From Hydnum rufescens UP504 (Eukaryota; Basidiomycota; Agaricomycetes; Cantharellales; Hydnaceae), in contig MU128926.1 in NCBI GenBank assembly GCA_014904985.1, forward strand, positions 253,426 through 317,425: DNA of 64,000 bases, read 5' to 3'. The notes beneath the pieces are model-generated. The model was not told the DNA's origin. It searched no databases and saw nothing but the letters and a program-made list of their open reading frames with translations. Each line of letters begins with the position of its first letter. Position 1 is the stretch's first letter. This document shows, in pieces, positions 35,502 to 47,549 of this stretch. Both the position numbers and the translations under genes were made by a program.

Positions 35502-37644
35502 TCAGCCGGTCGAATGTGAAAGCAAGAGACAAAAAAAAGAAATAAAAATCAGACGAACATGTCTCGGGAATGGTAGGAGAGGATTAAATCCGGACTGAGA
35601 ATATGATCTACTAGCACGGTGCCCTTGTGATGATATCTGACACATAGGTATGGTGTCCGCAAGGTGGAGAGAGCGCGGTCTGTCCCTAGTGAGGGCACCC
35701 CGCCGATTCAACCTGTTATAAAATGATACATTGCTGATGAGTGACCCACCCGGGCTGGACAATGAAAGTAAATGAGACGTCTCACGACGCTAGGAATGTA
35801 TTGCTAGTTTCATGACGCGTTAAAGACAATCCCTTGGCGATTACGGTGCTTGGTTCTCACCTGTACAATTTAGCGAGCACTAATTCGATCCAACAAAGAC
35901 AAAGAATTGATCTGCTGGTCAGAAGAGGAAGTACAGCCTGGATGCAGGAAATCGTACCAATATTAGCAGCTAGATGAATTAGTGTATCATTGTTGGTAAT
36001 GAACTGGAGGCATACGTCGTCAGTGGCCCAATTACATGGAAAAGAGGCAAGTCAACCAACCGTGACGGCCTCGAATAGAGCGAACGAACTGAGCAAACAT
36101 GAAGATTGAATGAGTGATTCCCAAATACAATGGAGGACGACACGGACGCTGGCAATGCACTCGTGTTCACGGTCCAGATAATCAGTTTCACGATGAGAAT
36201 ATCCGTACTAGAGATCACCAAGGGGTTCTGACTTAGTACGTGCCAGTGGAGGTCGGAACGAGATGACGCACTCCCTGAATCCAGTACGCGAACTATACAG
36301 TGTCCAGGCGACTGGGATAGTGACTGCGATATCACAGATACTGCAGGTCACCAGCCAGAGGCTGACAAGCCACTGTTCAGAAAAGTTAAGCAAGGGAAGA
36401 CTTTGAGAATCGCACGGGAGGCCATGACGACCGCGAAGTGTTTGTATTCTGCAAAGTGATGAAGGGTGACTCTATTGAAGGACCTCACAGATGAGGATTG
36501 ATCAGGAAAGGGAATCGGTACTACGAACGTGATCATTGCACAGGCTAGAAAAGCAATATCCAGTCAGCTGTCCAGTAGTGAAAAGAACAATATGGGGTTT
36601 ACCTATTCCCGCCGCTATTCGGATAAGGAAGGAATTCAGTGAGAATATCCATTCACAAAACAGTTCCTCGTCGTACTCAAGGCGATAACGGAAAGTACGA
36701 CAGTACAGGCGGCCACAAACCAAAGGTTCGGGTTAACTGCACGATGGAGGCCAACTGTCAAGACGGGGGTGTGGAGGGGGAGAAATCAAACAGGCTTACG
36801 GTGGTACAGCCGGCGGGTGAAGTACCTGCAAAGATCGAAAGACAATGAATTCAAGCCCCGTATCGGGAAATGCAGGAACATACATTTGGACTATAAATGC
36901 TGGCAGTGGCTAGCATGGTATCTCAGCACATTAAAACGCCAGACAATTGAAAGATGCTCCAACCTCTAAGGCGACGCATAGCTAGGACGATAGATAAAGG
37001 CCGAGTTCAAGCATGCTTCGAGATCGGGAAATGGGGTAAAATTGGACATACTGTGGGAGGCCTTGGAAGCATACGATTAGCCTGATCATGGATGATACAG
37101 CCAACGAGGGGGCAACGATCCTCACCAAGTGTTCCGTGGGAGATACGAGACATCGCCGTGGTGACGGACCTTGAAAAACAGGGAAGGTTAAGTATGGATG
37201 CGAAGAGAGACTGAGAGTATCGATCGTACACCGTATTCGAAATCATTATGCTAGCGATCGTAAGTAATCGTAGTATATATCATAGCTGAATCTGTGTATC
37301 GATCCTTAGCGATCGGTAAGTAATCGTAGTATGTATTCGTTGGGTCGCATCCTACCAGAGTACACCTACAATGGATTTGAGCCAGGTAGGATCATGCTTG
37401 AAGCGAAGAAAATAATAATAGCATTGGGTCGTTAACTGGTCCGAGAGAGGAGTCACCAGGCATTAAGACTTGTTGGAGGGGTCAAGCGACGCTTGCTCAC
37501 TATGCCAAATAATCTAAGACGGAAGGTGACGGTGGGTGAGGGGGAGGGGGAGAGCTGAATCGAGGCAGGCTTACGAAGCGGAGACGATGACACTGATAAA
37601 CACTGCGCCCAAAGTGACGTTGAGAACATATGATTCCGACACCA
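35502..37644 (-). CDS. DUF6534-type seven-helix membrane protein, copy C
   Basis: Third member. The start at 37644 gives MVSESYVLNVTLGAVFISVI then VSAS. Next are the micro-exon LFGI, LTTQCYYYFLRFKHDPTWLK, SIVGVLW, VNPNLWFVAACTVVLSVIAL, LVTCSICDIAVTIPVAWTLY, SRTGFRECVISFRPPL and TDILIVKLIIWTVNTSALPA. The tail is LNRRGALTRDRPRSLHLADT, ending at 35502-35504. The exon matching (I)IDxTHQIxxSxIIFQY in copies A and B is split here by a short direct duplication (37252-37336), so this copy may be damaged unless that piece is spliced out. Confidence 0.65.
37252..37336. repeat. 28-base direct repeat inside DUF6534 copy C
   Basis: TAGCGATCG(G)TAAGTAATCGTAGTAT occurs at 37252-37280 and again at 37307-37336. 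Copies A and B have a single uninterrupted exon here, so the extra sequence is specific to copy C. Confidence 0.75.
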
Positions 37645-38449
37645 TGGTCGCGAACAAAGGGGGGGAGGGAGATCCGTCTCTGTTTGCCTCATTTATCTCG
37701 GATAGTGCACTGAATATGACTCAAGAAGCCCGTGAGGAAGCCACTAAGGAAATGAATGAGGGCAGAGAGTGTCACGCCCCCAAGCATCCAAAGGAGACTC
37801 CAGAGTGGGCCCAGTGAATTGTGGGTGTCGATCGTGCAATTGGGATCGCGACTTGCACAAGTGTACAGGCTAGTTGATGGTCAGGGATATGATGGCTGCC
37901 TCGAATAGTTGGGTTGGGTAGGGGGATCATGCCTGGAATGGTATGAAACATGATCCATATCTATTGTTCCGAAACACCACCTCATCCTCTCTTGATCAAG
38001 GCTGTGGCGCGCGAGCACACGAGGGCCACTGGCTACAATAAACGCGGAGACTGCCGGCCGGGAGTTTCCTTGCAGCGCCTTCTGGCGGCCAAGAAGCACT
38101 GCTTAATTCTCGTAACCCTTTGGAATATATTGAGGGCAGAATCATGAGGGACCTTCCCGCCCATATGGTCTTGTCAACAATTGTATCATAGATAAGCCGC
38201 GAGTGATTTGAGTCAATCAGGGCTCCATGAAATTCTTGGGGTAAGCCGCCCATTTCCCAGGATTGAGAGCGGATTCTTTCATTCCTCCAGTCTGAAAAAT
38301 GCTGAATACTCTCCTATCTTCAGAGGGTCTCCGCTTCTGAGGCCCCCCCCCCAAACGGGCTTCAGGAGGCTCAGAGGACATCTAGACAGTCCTCGAAGGC
38401 TGATACGATATGTAGACAGCCACCTAAACAGGTATCTGAACAAGTATCA
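37645..38449. other. intergenic, no gene recognised
   Basis: Upstream flank of DUF6534 copy C. Open stretches at 37881-38253 (minus) have no recognisable domain. Confidence 0.4.
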
Positions 38450-39270
38450 TAAAGGCAGTGCACTAGTATAGATCGCGGGAATTTGCGCCTCTCTCCCACT
38501 ATCTTTACTCGATCTTATATGCTCAACATTTTCAGGAACAAGGTCGGGTGGCAAAATTTTCATATTCTGAACAGGTACATTCCTCACCATGGCACGTTGG
38601 AGGACACGGATTAAAATCGCCTCGGGCATTACTAAATGGACCCCTCTGCGAATTTACGGGCTTCTTACCCCTAAAGGCCCAAGCATACAAAGGAGCTGCC
38701 CTCGTCGGGGCTCGAGGGCGATTAATCCCATCCCAATTATTCCTGAAAATTGACAGGGCCCTACCCCTCCTATGGGAATAATTTCGCCTCCAATGATGTT
38801 CACCGCAGTTTCGCTAGATAGAGGCCAACGATGCATTTATCACCCGGATCATAAGACCCAAGGCTTTTTCTCTCGTTTTGATTGAACAATGCTAAGGCCA
38901 CGGAACGCCCCCCGCAATGTGACCGTAGCGAAGATGTGATGTTTTCTTTACTACCAGGGCGACTCTCACAGAGCCAAGAATCAGTATCACCTTCCCCCTT
39001 TGTCACCCCAGAGAGTATCAAGATCACCAGATGCCCCACTACGAGTTCCTCTGCATCCGGATCTCGCAAGCTAATATGGCGCAATGCCGACCTCGTCTCG
39101 ATCTGTACAGGTCCGTTGACAGTCGACGGCTATGGCATGGCTTCCATACATAGGGGGCATCAATTTCAACGACTCCAGGGATTTAGAGATCGATCAGAAT
39201 TCTGCAGTGATGGAGCGTTTGGAATTCCTCAGGGGAAAGAGAACCCCCCCCCAGCTCGAGACACGTAGAA
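38450..39270 (-). pseudogene. decayed F-box/LRR family fragment (LRR part)
   Basis: Minus strand carries MRHISLRDPDAEELVVGHLV and ILILSGV, aligning with LRHLILRDTAVKALHLAVDN and VTLRLSGI of the F-box genes at 52-60 kb. On DNA, AACGACTCCAGGGATTT and CTCAGGGGAAAGAGAACC match the array copies. The N-terminal coiled coil and F-box are missing, frames are broken, and no start is visible. It is an outlying relic 13 kb from the array and in the same orientation. Confidence 0.65.
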
Positions 39271-39280
39271 GCAAAGGCCT

Positions 39281-39868
39281 CCAATATGTCAATCTGTTCG
39301 GTTGGCTGTTATGTTTCTGCGACGCAGCAAACATCGAATAGCCGAAAGCCCGAGGGTTCTTCCCATGGGGGACGCTGTCTTTCGACATGGATGTGGGCTG
39401 ATAGTTGCCCCAAATACGTTAATCTCTTTGGGTTGGTTGTCATGTTTCTGGAACACACCTGTCGATGACGCGCGCGGCCGAAGCCCCGAGGGTTCTCCCC
39501 ATAGGAGATGCACCTTCGACTTTTTCATTCGACGTGGCTGCGGGCTGATAGTGGGCCCCAAATACGTCCATCTCTTCTGGTTGGTTGTCATGTTTCTGGA
39601 ACACATCTGTCGATGACGCACGCGGCAAACATCGAATGACCGAAGCCCGAGGGGTGCTTCCCATAGGGAACGCTCTTTCGATATTTTCATTCGACCAGGA
39701 TGTGGGCTGATAGTTGCCTCAAATACGTGTTGGTCGTCATGTTTCTGGAACACATCTCTCGATGACGCGGGCGGTAAACATCGAATGGCCGAAACCCCGA
39801 GGGTTCTTCCCAATGGGGGAAACTCTTTCGACTTTTTTCATTCGACATAGATATGGGGCTCATAGCTG
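39281..39868. repeat. minisatellite, about 3.5 units of roughly 150 bases
   Basis: Units contain, in order, CCGAAGCCCCGAGGGTTCT, CCCATAGGGA, TTTTTCATTCGAC, GTGGGCTGATAGTTG, CAAATACGT, TTGGTTGTCATGTTTCTGG, AACACATCTGTCGATGACGC and AAACATCGAATG. The minus strand stays open for 174 codons through the array, encoding the recurring peptides VFQKHDNQ and ATISPHP in more than one register. This looks like chance openness rather than a gene. Confidence 0.85.
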
Positions 39869-40330
39869 GGGGTCAGGGCTAATGGACACGTCCCTCCATA
39901 CCTTGAGGATATCTAGTGGATAGGGATACTCATAGGGGTTGATGCGAATTGGAAAGTGCCGACCCGTCGAGAGGAAAATCCCACCATTTCCGGCGTCTTC
40001 AGGCCCATCGGAATGCTTAGGAAGTAAACATCTACCCTACAGTTTGAATTTAAACACGCCTGACTTGGGACGAGACGGGCAGCCAGGGTCTTCTCTGTGG
40101 GCAGGTTCTCGTGGCTTTTGGCTTCTCAGGCCTGGCCACGCCCCACTCTGACAGGATCGCTTTCAAGTAGCTAGCTACACGGGCATCGCAAAAGCAGCCC
40201 ACGCAACTCGGCACCTGAGAATTTGACCGAAATGCACGCATATCTACTCTGATCCAAAGCACACATTGGCATTCAGAGGGTCGGTAAAGCAAGAAAACAT
40301 GGGATAGAATAAGTACAGTATACAAGACAC
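39869..40330. other. intergenic; 3' flank of EGD2
   Basis: No feature recognised; presumably holds the EGD2 3' untranslated region next to 40331. Confidence 0.4.
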
Positions 40331-41063
40331 TCATTCACTCGCTGCCATGACTGTAAAAAAAGAGAGACGATGAGAGTCCGGATCCGATGGAAAGACGGAA
40401 GAATAATACTGACTGGCGGTAATGACGTCCCCACCGTTTTCTTTTAGCACCTTGACGGCCTTGGCCCGACTGCAATTCACCTGCGCCATAACGACCTCAA
40501 TATCCTTCGGATCCATACCCGTCTCGTCGACCTCTCCCGAGTCATCGGCCTCCTCCAGTTCCGGGACGTCATCGTCATCGTCGCCATGCGCGTGATCGTG
40601 ATCGTGGTCGTGATCATGGTCATGATGATGCTTATTTTCTCCACCAGACGCAAGCTGTTGGGCGCCCAGCTGAGCTTGGGCATTCGGATCTTCCATCTTA
40701 GCTTCTCCGAAGACAATGTAGCAGTCGCTGTTCTGGCTCTTGAATACATCGGGGGTCGCGATGACATACAAGAGCTAAAGGAAAAAAACCATTTTTTGCG
40801 GGACACACACTCGAATTAGAATCAAACGTTCGCCATTTTGAAGAAAATATCATTGGGAAAAAAAAAAGACGCACGCCTTTTGGCCGCCTGAGGGTGACGC
40901 GCGTGATGTCCGGGACACGCTTCAGGCCCAAGCCAATGAGGGCTTTGCGGGCCTTGCGCTCGGCGCGGGACTGGACTTTGTCGAGGTTGGCGCCGGTTTC
41001 GTTGTCGGAACCACCAGCAACGTCATCGTGGTCGGAATGGAGCTCTTCAATTGTGGCGGGCAT
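40331..41063 (-). CDS. EGD2: nascent polypeptide-associated complex alpha subunit (NAC-alpha)
   Basis: The start at 41063 ([14 protein letters not shown]) leads to [32 protein letters not shown], an intron with donor GTGCGT, then [31 protein letters not shown] (NAC domain). A linker is followed by the UBA domain ([33 protein letters not shown]). The last intron joins to IMAASE and the TGA at 40331-40333. With the beta subunit it binds ribosomes and shields nascent chains. Oddity: the linker between NAC and UBA holds a His/Asp repeat ([21 protein letters not shown]), unusual for the family and possibly metal-binding. All exons read in frame. Confidence 0.95.
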
Positions 41064-44000
41064 CTACAGTATAGTATGACAACTTAAAAAACATGACGGG
41101 ACTTGGATCCTTTCATGCGCCCTGCGCTCACCACAACAGCAGGGTTTTTTTGGAAGTGAACTTTTGGCGTTGAGTTGGGACTGTACAGTTTTGTCACGTG
41201 CAGTACACTTTCTGTTTTTGTGTATTACCACCCTGGCGCACAAGGCGACGACGATGGGGTGGGCGATGACGACGGAGAGGGGGCGTGCTCGTACGCCTGG
41301 AAGACCCTGTTGCCACCCATCGAATTGTTTCACAGTTGCTAACTGTAAAATAATTTTGTCCCACCCTTTCGCTGTGGACTTTGTGCGCCACTCAGATCTC
41401 AAGACCAGTGTGGCTCGTGTTCTGCCTGGGAGTGGTGCCCATGACAGCCCGTCCCATCATGTCATGCCCATGGCTTCACAGTACATGCGAATCCTCGGTT
41501 TCTGAGGACGTCTTCTGCCCCTCTCGTACTACGTGCACCTGCGCTCGGTCTCTGCGATGCTCTTGGAATCTATCCCAACCTTCGGGGCTATAATGCCACC
41601 GGGATATGTCCCCGGTATCACTCGGTTGCTTGCGTACCATGTCCAGATCCCAGATCCAAGGGCTGTCGTTGGAGCTGTGGACACAATGTGGACTGATGTT
41701 GACGTTCGCATCTCGTTCATGACTGTGATTCACTGACAGTGGCCCCACAGTTCTCTGCTCTCACCTTGTGATATTGGTTTTCAATGTGCCTCGTGGTTTC
41801 TTCCTTCGGTTCCCCAGGAGCTGCTGACCGCCTCTTTTTCCTTTTCCCTCATGGACGAATGATTACCAAATGCCTCTCATGATCATGGCTCCATTGGGAG
41901 CCATGATTTGGGTGCTCGGCCATGTACCTCCCGACGCAGCACGGGACCCCCTTCGTCTTCTGCCGCGTGTGTCTCCATGCCTCCTCGGCGAGTTTTCTAT
42001 ACAATAGGCCGCGTTGGCGGAGTTTTAATTGATGCGTCAAGGTGACTACTGGTCCCGTCCTGCCCCCAAAGGGCAGCCTCCAGGGGCACACTCTCAAGTC
42101 CAACAAGGTAGTTCCAAGAGCGGCTAGTAATGAACGCGCTCATTGTTGCCCCCGAATCACACCTCTCACCGTAATTTATCCGGCCAAAGGCCCCTTTCCA
42201 CGTCATCAAGTGGGGATAAGCAAACAAATACCTGTAAATAACACGGCCGCCGATTGGTTCTTCTATTTCAGCCCACTCAGTCCCGGTCCGCGACTAGGCC
42301 CTATACACCGGCGGGGATGTAATTACACAACGAGTTCGGTCCCGCGCCTCCGGGGTCTCAGGGCTGTCCCAGGGCCGACCACCCGCCCCCCTCGATCTCT
42401 CGATCTGCTGTCTGATGCCTATAATACCTCCCAAAACGTGCTACTTTTTCCAATTCGGTTCCAGAACTGGTGCTGGCTGCGGAAAGGGCTGTTGCCTTCT
42501 TGCTTATTCATTTCTTCTTTATCGTATTTCATTCCCCCCCCCCAAACAGGGGATACTGCACGCTTTCGCCAGAGGTCTCGGGCCCGATATTCTTAGGCAC
42601 AGATCTTCTTGCAGCTCTTCTCCCGCCTGTGGCTTGCACAAAAAAGTGCCATATAAGGTGAGAAGTGGGGAAAATCAGAATCATTTCCTTTGCAACGCCT
42701 CCCTTTACTATGTACTATGCTATATTGAGACAACCATGGCTTTCTCTCACGCAGAAACAGCATAACCTTGCCGCTTTTTTTGCAAAAAAAGAAAATTAAA
42801 TGCAATCTCAAATGTAATATTGTGCCCTGCTCGTCTGGACCTTTGCCCCCTCTTTCTCGCTACATCCATTATGTACACCCTCGGGAAAACAGGTCCCCTA
42901 TTTTTTCGCACAAGCGAAAATAAAGGACGCATCTGTCTTGTCTATCTGTTTCCCTAGGCCTCTTTCCGTACTTATAAATCAAAGCAAGATCAACAATTCG
43001 TAAAGAATGATTCTGTGTGTTGTTGGCCAAATTAAAATTTCATCCCATACTGTATGCTATTCATCTGATATCATCTTGATCCTAGCCCATCTGATTTCGG
43101 GGATATATCGATATCAAGCTGATGCACCCCCAAAAGCAGCAGGTCGATTGGGCTGGCTTCAACAAATGCCTCAGAAAGAAGACCCCCGGCTATCAATGCA
43201 ATATTTAATATCAATTACTTTGTTCTGTTCCCCGCCACCCTGGCTGGTGGCGGCGGCGGCGTCATCATCGATTTCGCCTCCCCCCCCCCTTCTCCCACCC
43301 CTCCACTATCTCATGACTAAGAAGAACCAACCTGCAATCCCGGGAAATTTTTGACAAATGGGGAATAGAATGGAGGAGATGGAGTGTTATTTATAGGGGG
43401 GATAGGAACACCTCGGGATTTCAGCAGGGTGTGAGAAATTTTGAAGGAGAGATGCCCAACAATCGCATTCAATCCACCCGTTCGTTCAATATCTACGCTA
43501 CGCGGGTTTGGAGAAGATAGTTGGGGTGAAAATGGGGAAACTCGCTCGCACATCTTCATTTCGCGCCCATCTCTTCTACCTGCCATACATATAATATACA
43601 TTATATATATGTGTCATACCCTCACAAGCGCCAATTCCACATTTTATTTGAACTCGTGTACTGTACCTTGGTCCAGCGCCACAAACAGATGCCAAATTGC
43701 CCAACAGTAATTGCAACACAAAAAAAAACAATCAATCAAAAAGAATCTCTCTCTCCAGCGAGTCGACTCAATGAACAAGTTCTTTACCCGCAGACGTTCT
43801 TAGTGACTCGTTCCTTGAGAAAAACAAATGAGACGACTCCGGTATTATCGGTGGTGGACCATCAAATCAGAGGGCTCTGCTCGGTGCTCGGTTAATACGG
43901 TTACTTATAGGAAGGGGAAGGATCCATCCATCCATCCCTGTGGTTCTTTGGGGTGTTTGCGATTAATCAGTTACTATTATAATTAATCGTTTTGCTGTGT

Positions 44001-44529
44001 TGATCTGGGCATGCATGCGTATTGTAGTAAGTAAAAAAAAAAGCCCTGGCCCGAGGGGCCAGGAGGGGGTGGGTATCAAAACAACGGCCGAGGGGCCGCG
44101 ACGAAGAACGAAGACATAAAGTGGGATGACATGGATGACGTGCTCCTCGAACACCAGCAGGGTTCCAGAATACGGAGATCACGCACCGATCACGGCAACG
44201 GCACGCTGGGAAAGTGGCGGGAGGAGTGCGTACGTCGAAGAATATGGTCAATGATAAGCTACAGTTGCGGTTTGGGAAGACGTAGAAACAGGATCGCCGG
44301 CCTTAGTTATTCTTATTTGTCATAAAGAAATCAGTCATTCGAATTGCAGGTGAGTGCCTGATCAAAGTTCCATCAAGTCATAGCGCATCACTCGCAATGC
44401 ATTTCGAACATTACAAAAAGTGGGCACTGGAAAGAGCACACGCCCGAGAGAGAGGTTTTGCGTTAGGGTTACACAAGCACAAACACTAGTACAGCGTTGA
44501 GGTACACACCATACATGGTCTTGAGAATG
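41064..44529. other. 3.5 kb without a recognisable gene
   Basis: The first 100 bases upstream of EGD2 should hold its promoter. The minus stretch 41476-41748 (WHYSPEGWDRFQEHRRDRA) is open but unassigned. AT-rich and pyrimidine-rich tracts dominate 42.7-43.8 kb. Runs of C occur near 42536 and 43283. Nothing else can be supported. Confidence 0.45.
41882..41906. other. perfect 11-base hairpin
   Basis: ATCATGGCTCC, a three-base loop ATT, then GGAGCCATGAT. Function unknown; an isolated hairpin in non-coding DNA. Confidence 0.6.
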
Positions 44530-47122
44530 TCATTCGTGATCAGGATCGAACACACGCAACCTAAGATCCCGAGCCTGTCGTCCGCGACGCCCCGGCGTAG
44601 CTTTTGCAGCTGGCTTGGACAACGTCGGAGAGGTTGGGACCGCTTGCGAGGTTGAGCGCGTAGCTCGGACAGACCGTGTTGCTGAAGCCTTTTTGGTGGA
44701 ACCAGGAGGCCGACCTCGACGAGATCGCGACGCAGTCTTCCGGCTCTTCGACTCATGAGGATCATATTCCTCATCATCGCCATCATCAACGTAGTCAGAT
44801 GCATCTTCTTCGTCCTCGTCCTTGTTCTCATCCTCGCCTTCCGCATCCTGATCGCTTTCATCGCCAGCATCGCGACCTTTTGCCGCCTTGACGGCCCTCG
44901 CGGAAGAAGATGCACGTGTAGATACCGAAGCCGACGACCGCGTTTGGATGGGTCCCTCCTGAGGTGCCGCAGTGGCAGCGGAAGCCTCCTCACGCCATGA
45001 CACCAAGCGAGCATGAGCATCCTCCGCTTGTGCCACAGCGGCATTAAGCACTGGATTCAAAGAGGAAGGCGGAGAATACTTGCGGCGTTTCGCCCCGTCA
45101 ACACCAAAGACCATACCCCCGTGCGAAACGGCGGTGGTCTCAGTGATGGGAGACGCACTTCTCTTGCGTGACGAGGACGTCGAAGGAGGCTCGATCGTAT
45201 ATTGAGAGTGCCGGCGGCCGACGTTATTACTAGTTGGTGGTGGCTCACGAGGGTAGGGAAAGGGTGGAGCCGAGTAAGGAGCCCAGTGAGACTGGGGGAG
45301 AGCTTGCTGGTGGTTCGATTGTATAGGCATGAACGTAGACACGGATTGATGGGTTGTTTGATACGAGGCATGCTGTGGTACGGAATCGATGCCGTATGAA
45401 AATACCTGAGGGGATTCGATCCGTTGCTGTTGATGATGCATTTGCTGCTGAGTGGACGGTATGGGTTGGTCATAAGCAAAGCGCCGTTGTTGACCAGACG
45501 GTTGCTGAGGGGACACAAAGTACTGGGGCTGAGACGTGATTCGCTGCTGCTGAGCAACCATAGCGGCATGCTGCCCCTGCCCGTAGCTTTGCAATGATCC
45601 CATTACCCCACCCGCAGTAGAGTACGCCTGCGGAGCAGAAGTTGAGGGCGGAAGCTGCTGAGATTGCGAAGGGTGATGTGAATACGCGTGCACACCATTA
45701 CCGAGGTTGAGAGCAATATTGAGATTGGCATTGACGGTCAAGGGCTGGCCATTACCATTAACCGAGCCATTAATATTGTTCGCAGCAGTGCGAGGCACCC
45801 AAGAGTTCGATTCCGAATATTGTGCCGCGGAATGTTGTTGCTGTAGAGACTGTTGGCGCATGGCCTGCTGCTGTTGTTCGAGATGCATCTGCTGGATCCA
45901 TCGTTGCTCTTGCGTCAAGACGATGTTGGGAGATGGATTGATGGTAGAAGAGGCCAAAATATGTGAAAGAGAAGAGGTCGAGGAAGGCTGAGATGTTTCC
46001 GGATTCCATGACGATCGCCGTGAATGAAAATCTTGCTGCGATTGGGGATATGCCTGTGCCTGGTGTTGACCATTATGCATCGGCGCTCCAACTTGTGATT
46101 GCGGCTGCTGCTGTTGGGGCTGTGGTTGAACCAGGGAGGATGCTTGCTGGGATTTCGAATGGGACGAGAAAGATACGGGCTGCTCGATGAGGAGCCGCGG
46201 GCGGTCGGGCTTTTGCTTCTGCTCCTGTTGTTGTTGCTGTTGTTGGTATGTCTGCGCGGGATGAAATTGTGAATGGGAGGGCGTCGCCTGTCCCTCGGGA
46301 TTGTTCGAAGATGAATTGGGATTTGGAGGGGAATGTTGGGGAATAGCCACCTGTGGCGAGGACTGAACCTGGGGCTGAGGTTGGGCATGCATGTCACTTG
46401 AAGTTGGAATGGAAGGAGTAGAAACGTAGAGATACCGTACTTCTGAAGAATGCCGTGGGGCGTACGCGGGTTGTTGTTGTTGGAATTGTGAAGATGATAG
46501 GGAAGGGCGCGAGGAGTAGGCTGATCGGGCTGATACGGTTGATTGCTGGTCGTGGGAAGAAGATGGGGCTGATGATGATCGCAAACACAAAAGATTAGAG
46601 GTCAGCCTCTGATGTGAAAGACATGAAGGAACGTACCTTCTGTGTTGACGGTAGTGGACATGCTTGGGGTACGACGAGACCTAGAGGCAACGGCGAATTC
46701 TTCATACGCTGGTACCGCTTTATAATGGAGCCAGTCATCTTCAGAGATGATCTTGCCCGTGTACATATCCTGGAGAGGAGGCGGCATGGATTGCATATCG
46801 AGAGGTGTACGAACGGAAGAATGATCTGTAGAGCTTCCAGGCGACAGATCTGGAACACGAGGAATCGAAAGCGATGTAGTGGGGTTGTTGAAGAGGGAGC
46901 CAGAGGAGTTATCATTATGATTGAGGGTGGTGTTGGATCCCACAAGCGATGCTGGCTCTGGTGCGAGTACGCAGTGGATGATACATCCGAGTGCGAATGA
47001 TCGGCGCTTGCGAGAGATGGATATAGGGTGGGATCGCCATTGGGAGAAGAGAGACTCGCGGAGAGCTTTGCGATCTGCATCGAGCTGTGAGGATACTGAG
47101 GCGCGGGTGCCGCAGGCTGCAT
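44530..47122 (-). CDS. Gln-rich nuclear protein with AT-hook, probable transcription/chromatin factor
   Basis: The likely start at 47122 gives MQPAAPAPQYPHSSMQIAKL. The next block has MQSMPPPLQDMYTGKIISED and DWLHYKAVPAYEEFAVASRS. After an intron (donor near 46602), one 2-kb exon (46590-44530) encodes a very Gln-, Ser- and Pro-rich chain with many poly-Q tracts. Next are a basic segment (SSRKRSASPI, GAKRRKYSPP), an acidic stretch (DESDQDAEGEDENKDEDEED), an AT-hook core SRRGRPPGSTKK about 60 residues from the end and a second basic patch GRRGRQAR. It ends VFDPDHE and TGA at 44530-44532. I do not recognise an orthologue; the composition suggests a DNA-binding regulator. Between the first and second blocks, near 46945, the frame shifts by one base without an obvious intron, so the true start may be further downstream. 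Confidence 0.75.
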
Positions 47123-47549
47123 TGTCGGATTGAAAGATTATGCCCGAGGAAGGGGGCAGGGAGTATAGAATCGGAAGAAGGAAGCAACAGGTGACAAAAA
47201 CAGAGCTGAGGGCTGGCGCGAGGGGGAGGAGAGAGCAGAAGGGCTGGAGGACGTGAGGAAACTTATAAAGGGTATGCCTTACATACTATTTCAATGGTGG
47301 TGATTGGAATTCGAGCCTGTATATTTTTGCTAAATTTCGAGACCGGCAAAAAAATGGAGTCGAGAGGGGCGTCTGAGCACCGGAGGCCGTGTAAGTGAGG
47401 CTCGGGGCAAATGAGGGCAAATGAAGGTGGCGATAACGGCAGTGTGGCGCCGTTTGACGGGAATGACAAGATAATCAAGGCAACGCCTTGAAATTTCGTT
47501 CGGCTTGTACCTTAGTCCCACCCATTCGGCAGCAATCCCATCCAAAAAC
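47123..47549. promoter_or_regulatory. divergent upstream region of the Gln-rich gene and mL49
   Basis: 427 bases between two diverging starts. No specific element recognised; assigned as promoter space by position only. Confidence 0.4.

Noticed and set aside
39289..39813. 174-codon minus-strand frame in the minisatellite
   Set aside because: The repeated peptides change register between units and the frame has no domain; openness follows from the repeat unit lacking stops.
39281..39868. CRISPR-like or rDNA spacer array
   Set aside because: Units are about 150 bases, contiguous, without unique spacers, and the genome is fungal; no rRNA sequence is near.
44469..46397. Long open stretches in other frames of the Gln-rich gene
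   Set aside because: Poly-Q and Ser-rich codon repeats keep all frames open; the 686-codon frame with AT-hook and acidic block is the only one with sensible protein features.
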